64,000 nucleotides of DNA, taken from NCBI GenBank assembly GCA_030141605.1, contig JAQGDQ010000144.1, positions 248,001 to 312,000 on the forward strand, in the 5' to 3' direction. How positions within the stretch are numbered: the first letter of the stretch is position 1; each line of letters opens with the position of its first letter. This DNA is from Tubiluchus corallicola. Its lineage: Eukaryota; Priapulida; Priapulimorpha; Priapulimorphida; Tubiluchidae. Below are positions 63,964 through 64,000 of the stretch, piece after piece. Both the position numbers and the translations under genes were made by a program. A model generated the notes under the pieces. The model was given only the letters and a program-made list of their open reading frames with translations, was not told the origin of the DNA and did not search any database.

Positions 63964-64000
63964 GTGAAGCACATAATTTGTTATGTTCTCCTTGTTAAAA

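Larger units (their letters stand above)
62397..63823 (+). other. Intron, 1.43 kb, rich in repeats
   Basis: Holds a SINE-like copy at its 5' end, two regions of ggtctt-type short repeats (about 62630-62765 and 63370-63505) and a GT/CG-rich microsatellite (about 63545-63597). Confidence 0.7.

Overview
The window carries part of one very large protein-coding gene on the + strand, running off both edges. I can follow 96 exons from 27 to 63963. Joined in phase they give 18,636 nt (6,212 codons), with no in-frame stop in any exon and matching phase at every junction. The product is a twitchin (UNC-22 type) giant muscle protein of the titin/twitchin family. It has at least 38 fibronectin type III (Fn3) domains (the first cut by the left edge), 18 Ig I-set domains before a titin-like Ser/Thr kinase, then the autoregulatory tail and Ig domains of the C-terminal run. 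The third of those Ig domains is cut by the right edge. No other gene, tRNA, rRNA or CRISPR array is visible.

Organism: an intron-rich, AT-rich bilaterian invertebrate nuclear genome. GT-AG introns of roughly 90-2,800 bp, poly-pyrimidine acceptors, SINE-like and pogo-like repeats and microsatellites all fit this. Twitchin with alternating Ig-Fn3-Fn3 modules is best known from protostomes (nematodes, arthropods, molluscs). The sequence alone does not let me name the phylum. A degenerate TTAGGG tract is compatible with, but does not prove, a lophotrochozoan.

Layout. (1) 27-664: tail of a preceding super-repeat (Fn3 class C, then class B). (2) 1105-24946: three copies of a 10-domain super-repeat, Ig-A-B / Ig-A-B / Ig-A'-C-B, where A, A', B and C are Fn3 classes defined by their opening and closing motifs. 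Coding lengths are 2,955, 2,961 and 2,658 nt; the third copy lacks exactly its last 303-nt class B domain. (3) 25964-37681: two copies of a different 7-domain unit, Ig-D-E-F-Ig-A'-C, of 2,067 and 2,079 nt. (4) 37789-47756: the less regular region before the kinase, with runs of Fn3-Fn3, Ig-Ig and a final Fn3. It includes one 795-nt exon whose second Fn3 carries a Ser/Arg-rich insertion with four basophilic phosphorylation motifs. (5) 48696-55399: N-linker, catalytic kinase domain and C-terminal regulatory tail. (6) 55609-63963: Ig domains joined by basic linkers.

How it works (family knowledge): Ig and Fn3 domains bind myosin and set the molecule along the thick filament. The kinase is held inactive by linkers on both sides and is thought to be opened by stretch or Ca2+/S100-type ligands. 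Molluscan twitchin phosphorylation by PKA controls the catch state.

Introns hold a pogo/Tigger-like element with TA duplications (32876-33790), a second MITE-like inverted-repeat element (23883-24547), two copies of a tRNA-derived SINE-like element (about 44918 and 62500), a 40-bp minisatellite (22132-22530), a telomere-like tract (45911-46048), a large AT palindrome (54233-54350) and several microsatellites. Introns of 300-700 bp not listed separately show nothing I can recognise beyond splice signals and AT-rich sequence.
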